From JBCBAP01 sp038532435 (GTDB taxonomy: Bacteria; Pseudomonadota; Alphaproteobacteria; Rhodobacterales; Rhodobacteraceae), in contig JBCBAP010000010.1 of the NCBI GenBank assembly GCA_038532435.1, positions 21,336 to 85,335 on the forward strand: a stretch of 64,000 nucleotides of DNA, given 5' to 3'. Positions 35,506 to 44,204 of the stretch are shown here, one piece after another; position 1 is the first letter of the stretch, and each line of letters begins with the position of its first letter. A program made the translations under genes and the position numbers. Under the pieces are notes generated by a model. It did not search any database and was not told where the DNA came from. It worked only from the letters and a program-made list of their open reading frames with translations.

Positions 35506-36483
35506 TTACTCGGTGGATTGAGCGATCTCGACCAGCTTTCTCATGTCCGGGTTTGCGGCGAGGTACTCCTCATAGACCGCTCCCATCGCGTCCTGGAACG
35601 GGCTTTTGTCGGCGATCTCGGTGACGACGATGCCTGCGGCTTCCACGTCCTTGCGCGCCTGCTCGGATCCGACGGCCCAGAGCTCACGCTGGTAGAGAGC
35701 CGCCTCTTCCGCCGCAGCACGCACCGCATCCTGCATGTCGCCGGAGAGCGCGTTGAACTTGGTCGTGTTCACGCAGATGCACTCAGGAATGATGAGATGC
35801 TCGGAGAGCGAATAGTGCGTGGTCACCTCGTAGTGGCCGACGCTCTTGAAGGAGGGGAAGTTGTTCTCCGCCCCGTCCACGACGCCGGTCTTGAGAGCCT
35901 GTTGCACCTCTGAGAATGCCATCGGGGAGGGGTTGCCACCCATGGCGGAGATCATGGAGGTGTAGAGGTCATTGTTCATGACCCGGATCTTCAGACCCTC
36001 CACATCCGCAGGCGTGTTGATCGCCTTCTGCGCGTAGAAGGAGCGCGCCCCGGCATCGACCCAGGCAAGCGGCAGGATGCCTGCATCCGCCATCGCGGCA
36101 CCCATGATCTCACCGCCTTCTCCTTCGAGCACGCGGAACATGTGCGGCACGCTCTTGAAGATGAAGGGCAGGGAGACGAGGTTCGCCTCCTTCACCATCG
36201 GGCCGATCGGGCCGAGGTTGAAGTTACCAACGTCGATGGCGCCGATGCGGACCTGTTCGATCGCATCGGGCTGGGAGCCCAGAACGCCGCCGTGGAACAC
36301 GTCGACGGTGATCTCACCACCGGTCTTTTCCGCAACCAGTTCGGCAAACCGGTCCATCGCTGCGGTGTTCGGGTGGCCATCATTGTGGATGTTCCACGCA
36401 CGCCAGTTATCCGCCATGGCACCTGTGCCCAGGAGCACGGCTGCCCCGGCTGCGATCAACGACTTAGTGAATTTCATGTTCAT
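35506..36483 (-). CDS. dctP: TRAP transporter solute-binding protein, DctP family
   Basis: 325 residues. Signal peptide (FTKSLIAAGAAVLLGTGAMA|D), then a DctP domain: DRFAELVAEKTGGEITVDVF, GLKIRVMNNDLYTSM and the VVDGAENNFPSF segment; the Arg of KIRV normally contacts a carboxylate. ATG 36483 has GGGAGG 5 bp upstream. It is the first gene of the TRAP operon, divergent from a GntR regulator. The ligand is an organic acid of unknown identity. Confidence 0.92.
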   Translation of the reverse strand: MNMKFTKSLIAAGAAVLLGTGAMADNWRAWNIHNDGHPNTAAMDRFAELVAEKTGGEITVDVFHGGVLGSQPDAIEQVRIGAIDVGNFNLGPIGPMVKEANLVSLPFIFKSVPHMFRVLEGEGGEIMGAAMADAGILPLAWVDAGARSFYAQKAINTPADVEGLKIRVMNNDLYTSMISAMGGNPSPMAFSEVQQALKTGVVDGAENNFPSFKSVGHYEVTTHYSLSEHLIIPECICVNTTKFNALSGDMQDAVRAAAEEAALYQRELWAVGSEQARKDVEAAGIVVTEIADKSPFQDAMGAVYEEYLAANPDMRKLVEIAQSTE

Positions 36484-36581
36484 TTCGTCCTCCCTTACGT
36501 GAACGGTCCTGCGCTGAGGCCGCCAATTCCGGTTCAGCCAAGACGACCTCAATGTCGCTTTTTGCTGGCTTCGACCGCGTG

Positions 36582-36606
36582 TATCTGGCTACTAGTATCC
36601 CAGATA
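36582..36606. promoter_or_regulatory. Inverted repeat between the TRAP operon and gntR gene, candidate operator
   Basis: TATCTGG (36582-36588) and CCAGATA (36600-36606) are perfect arms around an 11-bp spacer that contains ACTAGT. It lies 99 bp upstream of dctP and 136 bp upstream of the regulator. Size and position fit a dimeric GntR/FCD operator. Binding is inferred. Confidence 0.5.
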
Positions 36607-36742
36607 TGTCAACAGTGTTTTCTGTCCCTTCCACAATTCGGAAGCTGGAGAACAAGACTTCTTTCGGTTCGAACGCTTAGACATTAAAGGTATCCGAAGC
36701 GTCGAATATGGCCGAAGAAGAGGTCTGACGAGAGGGCCCGCA

Positions 36743-37423
36743 ATGGTTGAGACTGCTCAACAAATCACACCGCGCACCACGACTGATGTGGTGTTTGACC
36801 ATTTGCGCGAGCAGATTCTGTCGCTGCAACTGCTGCCTGGAACGCGAATCTCCGAGGCTGACATTGCGAACAAGCTTGGAGTGTCGCGCCAGCCCGTCAG
36901 GGATGCGTTCAATCGGTTGGGCAATCTCAACTTGCTGCGCATTCGCCCGCAACGCGCGACCATCGTGAGCGGCTTCTCGATCTCGCAGATCCTCAACACG
37001 AGGTTCATCCGACTGGCGGTTGAACTGGAGGTCGCGAGACACGCGCACCGCACCTGGACCAACAGATCGACAGAGGCGATCGAGGCCGTTCTGGACCTGC
37101 AGCGGTCCGCCATCAAAGCGGGCCAGATCGACACGTTCCACAGGCTGGACTACGATTTTCACGGCCTCATCTGCACCCTTGGTGGTCAACCGCTTGCTTT
37201 TGAGACCATCGAGAACTGCAAGCAGCAGGTGGATCGGTTGTGCGTGCTGAGCCTGTCGAAGGCCGAGGAGGTTTCCGCGGTTCTCTCCGATCATGAAGAA
37301 ATCGCGAACGCCCTCGAGAAGAAGTCATTCGAGACGGTCGAGGCCGTGCTTCGAAGCCATCTGGGGCGCTTGGACGCAACCATCAGCGACATCTATAAAA
37401 AGCACGCTGAGTACTTTGAGTGA
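36743..37423 (+). CDS. GntR family regulator, FadR/FCD subgroup
   Basis: 226 residues. Winged helix at about 12-78 (DHLREQILSLQLLPGTRISE, LGVSRQPVRDAFNRL) and an FCD all-helical ligand domain with metal-site pattern D-x3-H (RLDYDFHGLI, SDHEEI, VLRSHLGR). FCD regulators respond to carboxylic acids, consistent with a role in controlling the divergent TRAP transporter. Confidence 0.9.
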   Translation: MVETAQQITPRTTTDVVFDHLREQILSLQLLPGTRISEADIANKLGVSRQPVRDAFNRLGNLNLLRIRPQRATIVSGFSISQILNTRFIRLAVELEVARHAHRTWTNRSTEAIEAVLDLQRSAIKAGQIDTFHRLDYDFHGLICTLGGQPLAFETIENCKQQVDRLCVLSLSKAEEVSAVLSDHEEIANALEKKSFETVEAVLRSHLGRLDATISDIYKKHAEYFE

Positions 37424-37434
37424 GGTGGTGAGCG

Positions 37435-38229
37435 TCACCGCTCCTGATCCTGATGCGCGAGCGCGTCTCGGAGTGCATCACCCACAAGGTTGATCGCGAG
37501 CACGCAGGTGACCACCGCGACCCCCGGCCAGATCATCTGCAACGGTGTGGAGCGCATGTGGATGCGCGCGTCGAGCAGCATCGTGCCCCACTGCGGGGTC
37601 GGGGGCTGAACCCCGAAGCCGAGGAAGCCTAGCGCTGAAATGCCCAGGATCGCGCGGGCGAACATGCCGGTCCAGACCACCGTCAGCGACGGCAGGAGCG
37701 CCGGCAGATAGTGCCAGCGCGCAATCGACAACGGCGACAGCCCCGCGAGTCTTGCCTGCACCACATAGCCACGGCTTCGCAGCGACAGGCCGATGCCGCG
37801 CGCCACCCGCGCGTAGCGCATCCAGCCGGTCACGCAGAGCGCGAAGATCAGGCTGCCCGTGCCCGTGCCGAGCACTCCCGCAATCACAACCGCCGCGACG
37901 AGGTCCGGAAAGGAGAGAAAGGTATCCGTCGCGCGCATCACGATCCAGTCTGCGTACTTCCCTCCGAGTGCTGCGACAAGGCCCGCCAGCGTCCCCATGC
38001 ACAATCCGATCACCGACACGATGAAGGCGAGCCCCAGAGACCACCGCGCGCCGTGGAGGAGGCGGGAGAGGATGTCCCGCCCAAGTGCGTCGGTCCCCAG
38101 CCACCAGGTGGCACTTGGGGGGCTCAGGCGCGCCGGGATGTTTATGGCAGTCGGATCATGGGGCGCGATACTGGGGCCGAGCAGCGCCAGCGCGATGAAG
38201 ATCGCGGCGAGCACGCCGACGCTACGCAT
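37435..38229 (-). CDS. Nickel/peptide-type ABC importer permease, DppC/NikC-like
   Basis: 264 residues. The N-terminal helix and APHDP motif (LLGPSIAPHDPTAINIPARL, in part) with WWLGTDALGRDILSRLLHGA are DppC/NikC hallmarks; about six transmembrane helices. Coupling loop QARLAGLSPLSIARWHYLP. Last gene of the nine-gene operon beginning at 45118; its ATG overlaps the preceding permease by 8 bp. Confidence 0.9.
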   Translation of the reverse strand: MRSVGVLAAIFIALALLGPSIAPHDPTAINIPARLSPPSATWWLGTDALGRDILSRLLHGARWSLGLAFIVSVIGLCMGTLAGLVAALGGKYADWIVMRATDTFLSFPDLVAAVVIAGVLGTGTGSLIFALCVTGWMRYARVARGIGLSLRSRGYVVQARLAGLSPLSIARWHYLPALLPSLTVVWTGMFARAILGISALGFLGFGVQPPTPQWGTMLLDARIHMRSTPLQMIWPGVAVVTCVLAINLVGDALRDALAHQDQER

Positions 38230-39160
38230 GCGGCTCCCCGATCCGCGGGTCGATCAGCCGGTAGAGGACATCGATCATCAGGTTGACGGTGACAAACAGC
38301 GCAACGGAGACGATCACGACAGCCTGCACCTTCGGGAAGTCGCGGGCTTCGATGGCTGATACCAGAAAGCTGCCCAGACCGGGACGGGCAAAGATGATCT
38401 CGACCATCACCGCGCCCTCCAGGAGGAACGCGAGTTCCAGGCCGAACACCGTGATCACCGGAACGGCGGCATGACGCGCCACATGGTCCCGCTCGAGGGC
38501 ACGCTCCGACACGCCGCGCCGCCGGAAGGCAGGCAGAAATGGGCGCCCGCGAGCTTCCACAATGCCCGACCGGAGGATGCGTGTGAGGGACGCGGAGACC
38601 GCGAGGCCGAGCGTCAGTGCGGGCAGGACCATATGCATCGATGTGCGTGCGCCCATCGCAGGCAGCCATGACAGGTGCACCGCGAACAGCAGGATCAGCA
38701 GCAGCCCGAGCCAGTACTGAGGAACTGCAGCACCGATGGAGGCCAGGGCAACCGCGCCCCGGTCGAGCAAGCCACCCGGGTTCCGGGTCGCGAGCAGCGC
38801 GAGCGGGACGGAGATAAGCAGACCGATCGCCAGACCAGCCAACGCAAGGGGCGCGGTGTGGGAGATCGCGATCAGCAGATCGGGCCATACTTCGCGACCG
38901 GTCACCGACGATTGCCCGAAGTCTCCTGTGAGGATCGGCCCCAGCCATGCGGAAAAGGCGGTCCAAAACCCGGCGTCGAACCCCGCCTCGGCACGCACCT
39001 GGTCGAGCACCGCGTCGGGCACCACCACCTGATATCGGGCGAGCGCGATGGCCAGGGCCGGGTCCCCCGGGGCGTGCCAGAGGAGCGCGAAGGTCACCAG
39101 CGCCGTACCCAGCAGGACCACCGCCGCGCGCAGGACCAGACCGAGGAGCACCGTTGTCAC
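38222..39160 (-). CDS. Nickel/peptide-type ABC importer permease, DppB/NikB-like
   Basis: 312 residues. Usual DppB parts: the first helix, a periplasmic loop with GPILTGDFGQSSVTGREVW, ISHTAPLALAGLAIGLLISV, and the coupling loop RRRGVSERALERDHVARHA. It ends with PKVQAVVIVSVALFVTVNLMID. ATG overlaps the ATPase stop by 4 bp (ATGA). It pairs with the DppC-like subunit in the membrane. Confidence 0.9.
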   Translation of the reverse strand: MTTVLLGLVLRAAVVLLGTALVTFALLWHAPGDPALAIALARYQVVVPDAVLDQVRAEAGFDAGFWTAFSAWLGPILTGDFGQSSVTGREVWPDLLIAISHTAPLALAGLAIGLLISVPLALLATRNPGGLLDRGAVALASIGAAVPQYWLGLLLILLFAVHLSWLPAMGARTSMHMVLPALTLGLAVSASLTRILRSGIVEARGRPFLPAFRRRGVSERALERDHVARHAAVPVITVFGLELAFLLEGAVMVEIIFARPGLGSFLVSAIEARDFPKVQAVVIVSVALFVTVNLMIDVLYRLIDPRIGEPHA

Positions 39161-39882
39161 GCGACACGCTCCAGAGAGCCGAGGGCGAAGGCCGCGTCGC
39201 GCAGGGTCCTGCCATAGGCTGTTTTGGGGGCAAGGATGAAGTCGTGCGCCGCGCCACTCTCCTCGATCCGACCGGCACGGAGGACCGCAATCTCATCCGC
39301 GTGGGCGGCGGCATAGCCAAGGTCGTGGGTCACGATGAGGGCCGCGAAGCCCTCCTCATCCTGCAGATCCGCGATGAGCCGAGCGGTGTGCTTCTGCGTG
39401 ACCGCATCGAGGGCGGAAAGCGGTTCGTCGAAGAGGACGAGCGGAGGGCGCGCGATGAGCGCCCGCAGGATGCCAACCCGCTGAGCTTGCCCGATGGAAA
39501 CCTCGCCGGGGCGCCGGGCGAGCAGGTTCGGGGACAGCTCCAGCCCGCCGCACAGACGATTCAAACGGTCCTGATCCAAGGCAGCCTTGCGGGCAACTAT
39601 CGGTTCCAGCACGGAGTGGCGCAGGCTCAGGACCGGGTTGAACGCGCTGCGCGGCTCCTGCATCACGAGCGCCGGGCGACAGGATCGGACCGGCGCGTCG
39701 TCCCACGTGATCTCTCCGGTTGAGCAGGTGGTGAGGCCGAGGATCGCGGCGATCAGCGTTGATTTTCCCGCACCGCTTTCACCAACCACCGCGAGCGTCG
39801 CGCCGGGTGCCAGCGACAGGGAAATGTCGTGCAACACAGGCTTTTTCCCGCGCTGTACGGTGATGTCCTGGACCTTCAACAT
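39157..39882 (-). CDS. ABC importer ATPase, DppF/NikE-like
   Basis: 241 residues. Walker A VVGESGAGKST (32-42), degenerate signature VSIGQAQRV in place of LSGGQQQR, Walker B LVLFDEPLSALD, H-loop VTHDLGYA. It is shorter than typical DppF because it lacks the C-terminal oligopeptide-family extension; this fits metal or metallophore ATPases such as NikE/CntF. ATG 39882 is chosen; it overlaps the previous ATPase by 7 bp. Confidence 0.87.
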   Translation of the reverse strand: MLKVQDITVQRGKKPVLHDISLSLAPGATLAVVGESGAGKSTLIAAILGLTTCSTGEITWDDAPVRSCRPALVMQEPRSAFNPVLSLRHSVLEPIVARKAALDQDRLNRLCGGLELSPNLLARRPGEVSIGQAQRVGILRALIARPPLVLFDEPLSALDAVTQKHTARLIADLQDEEGFAALIVTHDLGYAAAHADEIAVLRAGRIEESGAAHDFILAPKTAYGRTLRDAAFALGSLERVA

Positions 39883-40559
39883 GGCAAGGACAACCAGTTG
39901 CGGTGCGCACAAAGGGCACGGCCCGCGTCGTTTTCCGGGGCTGCGAGCAACTTCGCGGTAGGGGCATCCTCGACAATCCGGCCCTCATCCATGACGATCA
40001 GCCGTCCCACATGACAGGCTGCGAGGCCAAGATCGTGGGTGATGAGAAGGAGTGCCGTGCCATGCTCGGACAGAAACCCGTCCAGCAGCGCCATGGTGTC
40101 GGCGGCGATCACGGGATCAAGGGCGGATGTCGGCTCGTCCATAACCAGCAGGTCCGGCGATCCGACCAGCGCCATCGCGATTACGAAGCGTTGCTGCATC
40201 CCGCGGCTCCAGCTCCAGGGACGTTTGCGCAAGTCACCCCCTTCGATGCGCAGCGCGGCGAAAAGCTCCTGCTGGCGGGTCCGGTCGGGTTCCAGCCCCG
40301 CGCCGCGCTCCGCCTCCGTCCAGTGGAACCCCATGGACCGCAGGGGATCGAGTGCCTCATCCGGGCTCTGGGGGACATGCGCGACGCCATTCTGGTCGGC
40401 GCGCAGCCTGTCCACCAGAGCATGGCCCAGCGTGGACTTACCCGAACCTGACGCGCCGACGAGCCCGATCCGTTCCCCCCGCGCGATCCGGAGTGTCGTC
40501 GGGTGCAGGATGGTCCGGCCCGAACGGGATGCGCTCAGGCCGGTCGCTGTGATCGTCAT
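39876..40559 (-). CDS. ABC importer ATPase, DppD/NikD-like
   Basis: 227 residues. Walker A GASGSGKST (35-43), Q-loop VPQSPDEALDPL, a strongly degenerate signature SRGMQQR (118-124), Walker B LLVMDEPTSALDP, H-loop ITHDLGLA. It has no C-terminal oligopeptide extension. With two degenerate signatures in the two ATPases, hydrolysis may be asymmetric, which is an inference. ATG overlaps the stop of the binding-protein gene (ATGA at 40556). Confidence 0.87.
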   Translation of the reverse strand: MTITATGLSASRSGRTILHPTTLRIARGERIGLVGASGSGKSTLGHALVDRLRADQNGVAHVPQSPDEALDPLRSMGFHWTEAERGAGLEPDRTRQQELFAALRIEGGDLRKRPWSWSRGMQQRFVIAMALVGSPDLLVMDEPTSALDPVIAADTMALLDGFLSEHGTALLLITHDLGLAACHVGRLIVMDEGRIVEDAPTAKLLAAPENDAGRALCAHRNWLSLPC

Positions 40560-42079
40560 TTCTCGAACGCGGTCTCGTGCGTGAGCCAGTAGGTCTCCGT
40601 TGGATGAACGGCATAGCCGGTCAGTCCTGCGCGCGCGACGTTGACTTGCGATACATGGAAGACGGGGATCAAGGCAGCCTCCGCGGCGATGATCTCCTGC
40701 GCCCGATCATAGATCGCCTCCCGTCCGTCGCTGTCGAAGGTCGTGCGGCCGTCCGCGAGCAACTGGTCGAACTCCGCATTGCTGTATCCTTCCGCATTCG
40801 AGCCGCCATCGGAGCTCAACAGCGCCTCCAGCACCGCGCCCGGGTCACCTTGCGGTGTGGTCACCCAGGCCTGAAGAAACAGGTCGGCCTCGCCCGCTGC
40901 AACCGCATCATTGCTGGCGCCATATTCGCCCACGCTGATACGCGCGTCGACCCCGATGGCGGCGAGGAAGGCTTGCGTCAGCTCCGCGGTTGGCGGTAGC
41001 GCGGCGCGGGAGGAATATGTGACGATGTCGATCTGCAAGGGGACGCCGTCGAGCATCCAGACGCCCGCTTCCTTCACCGCTCCCGCCTCCGCCAGCAGCG
41101 CCTCCGCACCCGCGGGATCGTAGCTCGGCGCGATGTCCGTCGCCCAGCCCATGCCGGAGGGATAAATGGTGCCTGCCGCTTGACCGCCGACCCCGGACAA
41201 GACGGCATCGACGATACCGTCGCGGTCGATGGCCTTTGAGACCGCCCGCCGGATGAGCGGGTTTGCGAGCGGGCCGCTGGTCGCGTTCACCGTGTAAAAG
41301 TAGAGCCGCGCGGTCGGTGCGGAGAACCCTTGCGCACCCGTCCCGGTGATCCGCGCAAAGTCGGCCTCGGGATAGTTGATCACCATGTCCACCTCACCGG
41401 CCTCGAAGGCGAGAGCCGCTGTGCCGGGATCCGGGATCCCGCGCACGCGAACTTCCTCAAACCCCGGCGTGCCGAGGCGGTAGTCCGGGTTCGCTTCAAC
41501 GCGGTAAAGCTGCTCCGGCACCGCCTCGCGGAAGATGTAGGGGCCCGTGCCATTGATCGGAAACGCCTCCGAGGTGGGGCCAAGAACGGCGATCCCGGGC
41601 TCGGACAGTGTCCAGGGGAAGGCTGCGTTGGGGCTGTTCGTTTCGAACAGGATCACGCGCTCCCCGTCCGTGTCCATCGCGGCCACGTCCAGCAGGTTCG
41701 CAATCCGGGCATTGTAGCCGGGATGCTCTTCGTCCGAGATCGGGCCGATGGCGTCGATGACGGACTGCGCGGTGACCGGCGTGCCGTCGTGAAAGGTCAC
41801 CCCTTCCCGCAGCGTCACACGCCAGCTGGTCGGACCGGCCTGTTCTATTCCCTCGGCGAGGCGGGGGTAGAGGCCGAGGTCGTAGTCGATGCCCATCAGG
41901 GTTTCGGTCACGCCAGTCTGGTTCGACATCCAGCCATTGTAGCCCGCACGCGGGTCGGGCACCTCGTCACTGGAGACGAAGCCGACCGCGATTGTCAGGC
42001 TTCCCTCTTGTGCGGCGCCGGGGCTGGTGGCGACGAAGACCGCGAGGGCGGTTGCGGCCAGCCGGGTCAGAATCGACAT
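40556..42079 (-). CDS. Nickel/peptide-type solute-binding protein (SBP family 5)
   Basis: 507 residues. Signal peptide (LAATALAVFVATSPGAA|Q), then a family 5 domain (LAEGIEQAGPTSWRVTLREG, FHDGTPVTAQSVIDAI, NPLIRRAVSKAIDRDGIV). Family members bind peptides, nickel-histidine complexes, opines or metallophores. Location after CobW, DUF1826 and DUF6525 genes favours a metal chelate as cargo; this is inferred. It starts 12 bp after DUF6525. Confidence 0.88.
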   Translation of the reverse strand: MSILTRLAATALAVFVATSPGAAQEGSLTIAVGFVSSDEVPDPRAGYNGWMSNQTGVTETLMGIDYDLGLYPRLAEGIEQAGPTSWRVTLREGVTFHDGTPVTAQSVIDAIGPISDEEHPGYNARIANLLDVAAMDTDGERVILFETNSPNAAFPWTLSEPGIAVLGPTSEAFPINGTGPYIFREAVPEQLYRVEANPDYRLGTPGFEEVRVRGIPDPGTAALAFEAGEVDMVINYPEADFARITGTGAQGFSAPTARLYFYTVNATSGPLANPLIRRAVSKAIDRDGIVDAVLSGVGGQAAGTIYPSGMGWATDIAPSYDPAGAEALLAEAGAVKEAGVWMLDGVPLQIDIVTYSSRAALPPTAELTQAFLAAIGVDARISVGEYGASNDAVAAGEADLFLQAWVTTPQGDPGAVLEALLSSDGGSNAEGYSNAEFDQLLADGRTTFDSDGREAIYDRAQEIIAAEAALIPVFHVSQVNVARAGLTGYAVHPTETYWLTHETAFEK

Positions 42080-42091
42080 GGACAGGTTCCT

Positions 42092-42364
42092 TCACTGGGA
42101 GTGGGGAGGGGAGGGGTGCATCGCCGATGGGTGGCGCGTCAGTGTCCGGGTTTCGGCCCGCGTCAGCAGGGCAAGGGCATCTTCAGCGCTGAGCCCTCTG
42201 GCACAGGCCCGCCGCCAGAGCCTGTGCGCCGATGACGGCGACCAGGGCAGGGCCGCTTCGGTCAGCCAACGACGCAGCGGCGCGGGCAGGGCGTCGAAGC
42301 TGCGCATAGCATCGCCTGACCTGCGCCGTTGCCGGAGCCCGGTCGCGCCGAGGTTCCGGGTCAT
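42092..42364 (-). CDS. DUF6525 family small protein
   Basis: 90 residues, very basic, no membrane segment. NLGATGLRQRRRSGDAMRSFDALPAPLRRWL, here quoted only in part (RSFDALPAPLRRWLTEAALP), followed by WSPSSAHRLWRRA is a small family found in Rhodobacterales that I know as DUF6525; no function is assigned. It overlaps the DUF1826 stop by 4 bp and precedes the binding protein by 12 bp, so it belongs to the metal-uptake operon. Confidence 0.65.
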   Translation of the reverse strand: MTRNLGATGLRQRRRSGDAMRSFDALPAPLRRWLTEAALPWSPSSAHRLWRRACARGLSAEDALALLTRAETRTLTRHPSAMHPSPPHSQ

Positions 42365-42996
42365 CCGGCCTCCTCCGGATCTGCGACCGGATCGACAACG
42401 AGGACGAGGCGGGTCGTCCCCGTTCCTTCAATGGGTGGGGAGCGATGGAGCAGACCTGTGGCCGGCTGTTCCGGCCAAAGCGTCCCGCGCATCAGGATCG
42501 GCGCGCCGGTGGGAACGTTGAACACCCGCTTGGGCGCATTGCCGTCCGTCGAAATCCCGTACTGCGTACCGGGACCGCGGTACGTGCACACAAGCCGCGC
42601 GGTGATCGCGTCGATGTGGAACCGGCGACACGCGTCGCCGGTGATCGGATCGAGGCGCACACGCACGTAGGGTGCATTGGTCAGCTCGGCAAATCGGGTC
42701 GCAAGCGCGCCCGCATCATCGATCAGGTGATCGCGGTAGGACCCGGCAGGGGTTCCGGCGATCTCGCAGAGGTCCCGGACCACGTCCCGCACGACCTCCC
42801 GCCGCATGACGACCCGGCCTCGGGGAAGGTGTTCAGGCGAAAGTCCGTCGATCCACGCCTGAAACGAGGGCGCAGGCTGACGGCGCCAGATTGCGGCGGC
42901 ACAGCCCGGTTTGAGGAACGCGCCCAGATCCTCCGGTCGGTCGGCAAGCGCCACGCCGATGGCCGCGTCCCGCACCTGTTCCCGCACCAGGCTCAT
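42361..42996 (-). CDS. DUF1826 family protein
   Basis: 211 residues. RRFHIDAITARLVCTYRGPGTQ and LMRGTLWPEQPATGLLHRSPP are typical of DUF1826. The spaced His residues (FHID, LLHRSPP) and VRVRLDP strand pattern suggest a double-stranded beta-helix metal protein, but no activity is established. Members are often found beside CobW-type GTPases in zinc-limitation loci. Overlaps cobW by 4 bp. Confidence 0.78.
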   Translation of the reverse strand: MSLVREQVRDAAIGVALADRPEDLGAFLKPGCAAAIWRRQPAPSFQAWIDGLSPEHLPRGRVVMRREVVRDVVRDLCEIAGTPAGSYRDHLIDDAGALATRFAELTNAPYVRVRLDPITGDACRRFHIDAITARLVCTYRGPGTQYGISTDGNAPKRVFNVPTGAPILMRGTLWPEQPATGLLHRSPPIEGTGTTRLVLVVDPVADPEEAG

Positions 42997-44204
42997 GCCG
43001 CGGCCTCCGCCCTGCGCCAGACCGGGAACGGATCGGGATAGTCGCCAAGATCCTCAACGCGGGAGGCGGCAACGGCGGGAACGAGGCAGGCGTCCAGGCG
43101 GGCCTTGAGCGCGGGCCAGTCGATCCCCGCTCCGATAAACACGATCTCCTGCCGACGGTCGCCCCAGGGCTTCTGCCAATGGGCCTTCATGTACGCACGG
43201 GCACCCTCGTGATCCGGCCATTGCTCCTCGGGCACGGAGGCCCACCATGTGCCGAGCGGCGTGACGCTGGAGAGCGCACCGGCGAGGGAGAACTCCGCCA
43301 CCCACTCGGGCCGGGAGGCGATCCAGAAATGGCCCTTTGCCCGGATCACGCCGGGCAAGTCACCGTTCAGCACGCCCATGATCTTTTCGGGGATGAAAGG
43401 CTGCCGCGCCCTGTAGACGAAGGACGTGACGCCGTACTCCTCAGTCTCCGGCACGTGGTCGGCGAAACCGTAAAGCTCCTTTGCCCACATCGGATGCTCG
43501 TGCGCCTTCTGGAAGTCGAACAGGCCTGTGTCGAGGATCTTCGATGCAGCCACGTCGGAGCGGTCGGTTTCGATGATCTGCGCGTCCGCGTTGAGGCTGC
43601 GGATGATCTTACGGGCGGCGTCCACACGCTCCGGCCCCGCGTCGCTGACCTTGTTGAGGATCACCACATCGGCGAACTCGATCTGGTCGGTGAGCAGGTG
43701 GACGAGCGTCCTTTCATCCTCTTCGCCCATGGTCTCTCCCCGGTCGCGCAGGAAGTCGTGGGAAGCGAAGTCGTTGAGCAGGTTCACCGCATCCACGACT
43801 GTCACCATGGTGTCGAGGCGCGAGACATCCGAGAGGCTAATCCCGTGTTCATCCTGAAAATCGAACGTCGCAGCGACGGGGAGCGGTTCGGAGATCCCGG
43901 TGGATTCGATCAGAAGATAGTCAAACCGACCCTCACCGGCGAGCCGACGGACCTCGTCCAGCAGATCGTCGCGCAGGGTGCAGCAGATACAGCCGTTCGA
44001 CATCTCCACCAGCGTCTCGTCGGTTCGGCTGAGCTCGGTGTCCGCACGCACTAGATCCGCGTCTATGTTCACCTCGGACATGTCGTTGACGATCACCGCG
44101 ACGCGACGCCCCTCGCGATTGTTAAGCACCCGGTTCAGAAGCGTGGTTTTGCCCGCACCGAGAAAGCCGGAAAGGACGGTGACGGGGAGACGTGTGTCGG
44201 TCAT
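42993..44204 (-). CDS. CobW/COG0523 family metal-chaperone GTPase (ZigA/YeiR-like)
   Basis: 403 residues. Walker A SGFLGAGKTTLLN (12-24), the metal-binding GCICC (71-75), Walker B-type LLIESTGISEP, and NKVSDAG for guanine recognition. The C-terminal CobW_C domain includes KGHFWIASRP and HWQKPWGDRRQEIVFIG. The subgroup (ZigA-like, with HWQ...GDRRQE) moves zinc under starvation. Its ATG overlaps the flavoprotein stop by 4 bp. Confidence 0.92.
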   Translation of the reverse strand: MTDTRLPVTVLSGFLGAGKTTLLNRVLNNREGRRVAVIVNDMSEVNIDADLVRADTELSRTDETLVEMSNGCICCTLRDDLLDEVRRLAGEGRFDYLLIESTGISEPLPVAATFDFQDEHGISLSDVSRLDTMVTVVDAVNLLNDFASHDFLRDRGETMGEEDERTLVHLLTDQIEFADVVILNKVSDAGPERVDAARKIIRSLNADAQIIETDRSDVAASKILDTGLFDFQKAHEHPMWAKELYGFADHVPETEEYGVTSFVYRARQPFIPEKIMGVLNGDLPGVIRAKGHFWIASRPEWVAEFSLAGALSSVTPLGTWWASVPEEQWPDHEGARAYMKAHWQKPWGDRRQEIVFIGAGIDWPALKARLDACLVPAVAASRVEDLGDYPDPFPVWRRAEAAA

